A DNA stretch of 64,000 nt from JAYUJH01 sp043765375 (GTDB lineage Bacteria; Pseudomonadota; Alphaproteobacteria; Rickettsiales; UBA998), in assembly GCA_043765375.1 (NCBI GenBank), contig JAYUJH010000016.1, forward strand, positions 1-64,000. The letters are read 5' to 3'. The notes under the pieces were generated by a model, which was not told the origin of the DNA, searched no databases, and worked only from the letters and a program-made list of their open reading frames with translations. Shown here piece after piece: positions 59,804 to 64,000 of the stretch (positions within the stretch are counted from its first letter, which is position 1; the number at the start of each line of letters is the position of its first letter). The translations under genes and the position numbers were made by a program.

Positions 59804-60820
59804 ATGAGTGAACTAATCAGTAAATCATCTAATTCGTTAATGAGCAATTCCTCAATAAGCATAACTTCAATATATAATATGTCAATTATACCAGCTATTA
59901 TGGTTGGGTTAAGCGTCGTCGGATTGGGCGTTTTCGGATTGGGCGTATTTGCTTTTGGTGGGAATGCGAATGCGCAATATCTGCAAGTGCCATCATCGCA
60001 AGTTACACAACAAAATGTTGCACCACAAAATGTTGGAACGCAACCCGCAACAATGAACACACCCGCAATCATTAATACGCCCGTGATTAATAATGTTCAA
60101 GATACGGTAAAAAACTTAGCTGCACCGAACTCAGCAGCACAAAATGGATTTGCACCGAGTGGATTAAAGCTAAATGAGATTGCACCTGCAAATAACATGT
60201 CAATGCCCGTAACAAATCCCGTAGCTAGACCGTTGATAAATCCAATGAATAACACGATATCAAATCAATTATCGCCTCTGGAACTAGCTCCAGCAATAGT
60301 TGCACCAGCAAATATTTCTCCAGAGCAGGCGCAGCAACAGACGCAAGATTTTTTGCCTGAAACTTTTGTGAATCCAAGCCAGATTCCAGCAAATAATGAG
60401 CCAACAAATAATCAGCCAAATGTTTCTGCGCCAGTGACTTCATCACCAATGACATCAACGCCAACATATGTTAAAAATGGCGGAGAAATAATAGATTTGC
60501 AACCAGTTGCCACCGCATCATTCCCTTATCTGAGTGGTGGAATTGGTGCAGATGAAGTTGCTAACATGCAATCGCAAAAAATGAATTATAATTTTCACAT
60601 TATGAGTGCGGACAAAACAGGACATTTTACTGGTGAAATTGCGCTAACCATCAAAAATGGAAGCGGAGCAACCTTATTTGCGAGTGATGCGGGGCCGTTA
60701 TTTTATGCGACTCTGCCGAATGGAAATTACACGGTGATGGGTGAACGTGAGGGCGTGGTCAAATCACAAAAAATTAGTGTGAGGCAAGGCAACCCAGCGC
60801 ATATTCATTTTGGTTGGTAA
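59804..60820 (+). CDS. Secreted Asn/Pro/Gln-rich protein with the VTGGVG-type domain
   Basis: I start this gene at ATG 59804, with AAGG upstream, rather than at a GTG 33 nt earlier. The 338-residue product has an N-terminal hydrophobic stretch (about 32-57) and a signal-like GGNANAQ end. A long region rich in Asn, Pro, Gln and Ala (about 60-230) follows. The last 100 residues form a domain homologous to the protein at 11807-12250 (GGIGADE, DKTGHFTGEI, PLFYATLPNGNYTV). The domain probably has a beta-sandwich fold; function unknown. Confidence 0.7.
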   Translation: MSELISKSSNSLMSNSSISITSIYNMSIIPAIMVGLSVVGLGVFGLGVFAFGGNANAQYLQVPSSQVTQQNVAPQNVGTQPATMNTPAIINTPVINNVQDTVKNLAAPNSAAQNGFAPSGLKLNEIAPANNMSMPVTNPVARPLINPMNNTISNQLSPLELAPAIVAPANISPEQAQQQTQDFLPETFVNPSQIPANNEPTNNQPNVSAPVTSSPMTSTPTYVKNGGEIIDLQPVATASFPYLSGGIGADEVANMQSQKMNYNFHIMSADKTGHFTGEIALTIKNGSGATLFASDAGPLFYATLPNGNYTVMGEREGVVKSQKISVRQGNPAHIHFGW

Positions 60821-60863
60821 TTATGACTGCTGAAAGTAATAAATATTGGGTAAAAACATAGAT

Positions 60864-62078
60864 ATGATGGATTTGTTTCAACAAGTTCAACATGATTATT
60901 TCACGCCGAGCAATAATAATGTTGCAAATGTGGTTTATGATGAAAATCCGCTTTATGGTTCGCTTGCTGATGAATCAGTGCTGAATATTTTGCGCTTAAT
61001 TCGCTCAGAAAATGTGGGGCCAATCACATTTTTCAAATTGCTAACTCGCTATAAAACGGTGGAGAAAGCTATAGCTGCCTTGCCAATGCTTGCACTTCGT
61101 GGTGGAGCAAAACGTGATATTCGGTTATGTAGTTTGGAGGTGGCGCAGGCAGAAATTGAGGCAACAAAATCTTTTGGTGCAACATTCGTGCCTTATGGGC
61201 ATATATATTATCCTAAATTATTAATGCAAATTGCTGATGCTCCACCAATATTAACGGTGAAGGGACACCCGCATTTGCTTAACTCCAAGCCAATTTTAGC
61301 GATTATTGGCGCACGCAACGCATCAGGTAATGCTTGCCGTTTTGCTGCTAATATTGCCACAGAGTTAGGCAAATCAAATTATATTGTAGCATCTGGGTTG
61401 GCTCGGGGAATTGATACTTACGCGCATCAAGGGGCAATTGATAGCGGGACTATCGGGGTGATAGCTGGTGGAATTAACCAGATATATCCTGCTGAAAACA
61501 AAGCATTATTTGAGAAAATGGCAGAATTAGGGGTGATAGTCACGGAATATGCGTTTGGAACTCCGCCACAAAATCGCTTTTTTCCTGCTCGCAACCGTTT
61601 GATTGCTGGAATGGCAAAAGCGGTAGTAGTGGTTGAAGCGGCGAGTAAATCAGGCTCGCTTATCACCGCTAAATATGCACTGGAATATAACCGTGAGATT
61701 TTCGCCGTCCCTGGATTTCCGCTAGATCCTCGCTCAGCAGGGACTAACCACTTAATTCAGCAAGGGGCAATGCTAGTATCATCGGCACATGATGTGGTGG
61801 ATTATATGGCAACTCGCCCACAATTTATGCGTGATTGTCATTCTATCGCATCATATTATCTGGGCGAAAACGAGAATGACGATGATGATCAAACACTTGA
61901 TGTTGAACGTGATATGATTTTGAGTTTGCTCGGTCATACGCCGTTAATGATTGAGGATATTTTGCAAATGACGAATATCGCTCCCAAAATTGTCAATGTG
62001 ATTTTGCTGGAACTGGAGATTGCGGGCATGACTAATCATCATATTAATGGTGGAATTAGTCGCAAATATGATGATTAA
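60864..62078 (+). CDS. dprA: DNA-processing protein DprA
   Basis: DprA binds incoming single-stranded DNA and loads RecA during natural transformation. The start is the ATG at 60864 (or the next ATG); the longer frame has a TTG start. The Rossmann-fold core shows IGARNASGNACRF, SGLARGIDTYAHQGAI, GGINQIYPAENK and FPARNRLIAGMAKAVVVVEAASKSGSLITA. A winged C-terminal domain follows. Full length of 404 residues. It is the last gene of the tig-clpP-hemW unit. topA, its usual neighbour, is not seen. Confidence 0.92.
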   Translation: MMDLFQQVQHDYFTPSNNNVANVVYDENPLYGSLADESVLNILRLIRSENVGPITFFKLLTRYKTVEKAIAALPMLALRGGAKRDIRLCSLEVAQAEIEATKSFGATFVPYGHIYYPKLLMQIADAPPILTVKGHPHLLNSKPILAIIGARNASGNACRFAANIATELGKSNYIVASGLARGIDTYAHQGAIDSGTIGVIAGGINQIYPAENKALFEKMAELGVIVTEYAFGTPPQNRFFPARNRLIAGMAKAVVVVEAASKSGSLITAKYALEYNREIFAVPGFPLDPRSAGTNHLIQQGAMLVSSAHDVVDYMATRPQFMRDCHSIASYYLGENENDDDDQTLDVERDMILSLLGHTPLMIEDILQMTNIAPKIVNVILLELEIAGMTNHHINGGISRKYDD

Positions 62079-62089
62079 AATATGAGAGC

Positions 62090-62251
62090 TTCACTTTAGG
62101 AGTGATGCTAAGTGAATGTGTTGTTGTGCCTGTGTATTGTGCATTCGTCATTGCGAGAGAAGCGAAGCAATCCAGAAAACTGCTTATGTGATTGAATTGC
62201 CACGTCAGACTTACGTCCTCATCGCAATGACCATGTCACTCCTAATGTGAA
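62090..62251. repeat. Nested inverted repeats with GTCATTGCGA ends
   Basis: Outer arms TTCACTTTAGGAGTGA (62090-62105) and its near reverse complement (62236-62251, one mismatch) enclose inner arms GTCATTGCGA (62147-62156) and TCGCAATGAC (62222-62231). The inner part contains a GAAGCGAAGCAATCCAG string common in dispersed repeats of alphaproteobacteria. It lies between the convergent dprA and the sensor kinase. Confidence 0.75.
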
Positions 62252-62353
62252 ACCCTCTAAAATATAGATTGGCATATTTCATGGTGCAAATATTATCTCA
62301 CAGTCCAACTTTCATGGCGTAACTTACACGGCGCAACTTGCATGATGCAACCT

Positions 62354-63907
62354 TCATGGTGCAACCGTGCGGGTGATTTCCTTCAATTTGGCTGCAAGTT
62401 GCTTGAGAGTGAAGGGTTTTGCGAGAAAATGAAACTCACGATTACTGCTTACCCCCCCTGCGAAAGCGTCCTCGGCGTAACCTGAGATAAACACCACTTG
62501 CACCTTGCTCATTTGCTCGGGGAATTGCGCATCTAAGGTTTCAATCATGGTGGGGCCATTCATTGCGGGCATTACCACATCGCTGATAATCACCTCAATG
62601 CGATCTTTGTTGGCGGCATAAACCTCTAGCCCATTTTCAGCACAATCGGCTGCAATCACCTCATATCCTTTGTTTTGCAACGCTCTTGCTGCAAAAATAC
62701 GAACTGGAGTTTCATCTTCCACCAGCAAAATTGTCGCTGCTCCTGTTAAATCTTGAGTGTCATTTATAATAGCGGTTGCGATATTTTTGCTTAATTCATC
62801 GTTATCAAGCAATCGTGGGAAGTAAATATGAAAAATTGTTCCTGCGCCTTCTTGCGTTTGCAAATAAATATATCCGCCCGTTTGTTTGACAATTCCATAA
62901 ACGGTGGATAACCCCAAACCAGTGCCACTGCCAACTTCTTTGGTGGAGAAAAATGGCTCAAAGATGTTGTCAATCACGGATTCAGGAATGCCTGTTCCAC
63001 TATCTTCTATGATGATTGCCACATAATCACCATCTATTGCTACGTCCTCTTGCGGGGGAATATGCAGAGATTTATCTAACATATTTTGTTGGTTAATGGT
63101 GATATTGCGAGTTTTAATGGATAATGTTCCACCATTTTTCATTGCATCACGAGCATTAACTGCTAGGTTGATTAATACTTGTTCAAATTGCCCTTGGTCG
63201 GCTTTGATTGCCCATAAATCACGCTGATGATGAGTGATTAACTCAATATTTTCACCAATCAAGCGGCGTATCAGGTTGGATAATTCCGCAATCACATCAA
63301 CTAAATCTATGCGCTTTGGCTGCAATGTTTGACGGCGTGAAAATGCTAGCAATTGCCGCACCAAATTGGCCGCTCGGTTAGCATTTTGTTTGACTTGGAT
63401 AATATCAGCAAATGACGGGTCACCAGCGGGGTGACGCAATAATAGCAAATCACAAAAGCCGATCATAGCGGTGAGGAGATTATTGAAATCATGAGCAATT
63501 CCACCCGCTAACTGCCCAACTGCTTGCATTTTTTGCGAATGAGCAAAACGCATTTCCAAGTTTTTCTGCTCGGTTACATCATGGATAAACAAAAATATGC
63601 GCTTTGATTCCCCCTCCAAATGCAACATATTAAGCATGATATTCACCTCAATTTCACCTATTTTTAAGGTAAATGGCGAAGGTGGAGCATTATTAAAAGT
63701 ATTTTTTAGCAACCATTCAAATGATTGCCGTTCATTTTCCACCAAATAATGGAAGAAATGCGTTTGGCAAGGCGAATGGCGAATAATTTTCTCAAATGCT
63801 TCATTTTGATAAATCACTGCTGCGCTAGCGTCAATTTCCACCATCGGGATTGGCGCATTGGCAAGCAATAATTCCAAAGTTTTATCTTTTGTAGCAAATA
63901 ATTTCAT
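62354..63907 (-). CDS. cckA: CckA-like hybrid histidine kinase, soluble form
   Basis: CckA is the alphaproteobacterial kinase that controls the cell-cycle regulator CtrA through ChpT. Residues 1-110 form a PAS domain, His139 sits in GGIAHDFNNLLTAMIGFCDLL, followed by the CckA signature NRAANLVRQLLAFSRRQTLQP, HATPase motifs and a receiver with Asp443 in ISDVVMPAMNG and FISGYAEDAF. At 517 residues it is shorter than the Caulobacter protein because the two membrane helices and one PAS domain at the N-terminus are absent. The start is a clear ATG near the window end. Partners are not in the window. Confidence 0.88.
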   Translation of the reverse strand: MKLFATKDKTLELLLANAPIPMVEIDASAAVIYQNEAFEKIIRHSPCQTHFFHYLVENERQSFEWLLKNTFNNAPPSPFTLKIGEIEVNIMLNMLHLEGESKRIFLFIHDVTEQKNLEMRFAHSQKMQAVGQLAGGIAHDFNNLLTAMIGFCDLLLLRHPAGDPSFADIIQVKQNANRAANLVRQLLAFSRRQTLQPKRIDLVDVIAELSNLIRRLIGENIELITHHQRDLWAIKADQGQFEQVLINLAVNARDAMKNGGTLSIKTRNITINQQNMLDKSLHIPPQEDVAIDGDYVAIIIEDSGTGIPESVIDNIFEPFFSTKEVGSGTGLGLSTVYGIVKQTGGYIYLQTQEGAGTIFHIYFPRLLDNDELSKNIATAIINDTQDLTGAATILLVEDETPVRIFAARALQNKGYEVIAADCAENGLEVYAANKDRIEVIISDVVMPAMNGPTMIETLDAQFPEQMSKVQVVFISGYAEDAFAGGVSSNREFHFLAKPFTLKQLAAKLKEITRTVAP

Positions 63908-64000
63908 AATATTTTTTTACCCAGAAATCATGTTAGCTAAGACGATTTTACCAAGAGTGATTTTTGGTGAATTATCATGATTATGAATATAAAAATGCGA

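Noticed and set aside
1..64000. CRISPR arrays, rRNA genes, insertion-sequence transposases and prophage genes
   Set aside because: I looked for regularly spaced repeats, rRNA-like sequence and transposase or phage proteins and found none.

Overview
The window is a visibly AT-rich chromosomal segment from an alphaproteobacterium. The lineage call rests on a GapR/DUF2312 nucleoid protein, a CckA-type hybrid kinase, an alphaproteobacterial AddA C-terminal half, a membrane-anchored class I cytochrome c and a KdpD/KdpE-like pair. Amino-acid, NAD and haem biosynthesis genes (ilvN, cimA, leuD, trpD, dapB, nadA, nadD, hemC) plus edd and glk argue for a metabolically competent cell rather than a reduced endosymbiont. 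Dispersed palindromic repeats of the kind common in Rickettsiales are nevertheless abundant. Genes of one pathway are scattered: ilvN has no ilvB beside it and leuD has no leuC.

Layout: 0-6.2 kb carries dgt, ilvN, tsaD, a cytochrome c, cimA and tRNA-Leu(GAG), separated by palindromic repeats. 6.4-19.2 kb is a stress and envelope island, mostly on the minus strand: Dps, a CBS protein, a Cys-rich copper-storage-like protein, an LpxR-like protein, a SOUL protein, a KdpE-like regulator with PPK2, a chimeric hybrid kinase, and a long run of very small membrane, secreted and lipoprotein genes (DUF1328, DUF883, YqjE-like, DUF3309, SYLF, CsbD). 19.3-21.1 kb has gapR-nadD-rsfS and rpsU. 21.2-28.2 kb has an isolated P-loop gene between repeat pairs, then dnaK-dnaJ behind a sigma-32-type promoter, dapB, and the C-terminal half of addA containing a perfect 16-bp parS-type site. 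28.3-37 kb holds recG, a retropepsin-like protein, an ABC-2 permease, astD, trpD, mnmD, an orphan flagellar rod-like protein and nadA.

37.2-41.1 kb encodes two overlapping proteins that each join a type IV pilin-like N-terminus to seven RCC1-type propeller repeats with a cysteine pair per repeat; the second carries a 12-C tract. 41.1-48.1 kb on the minus strand is edd, glk, an AtpI-like gene, rfbB, a restriction-modification pair and a glycosyltransferase. 48.2-56.3 kb is an M20 peptidase, leuD, a BMP-type binding protein, hemC, a nuclease-like protein, an AAA ATPase, a small secreted protein and guaB. 56.5-62.1 kb on the plus strand is tig, clpP, hemW, a secreted protein and dprA; a cckA-like gene ends the window.

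The strongest candidates for undescribed biology are the paired pseudopilin-RCC1 proteins, the ATPase plus ELK-nuclease pair overlapping hemC, the kinase carrying a KdpD-like extra H-box, and the parS-type site inside the shortened addA. All functional calls come from reading motifs by eye; no database search was run.
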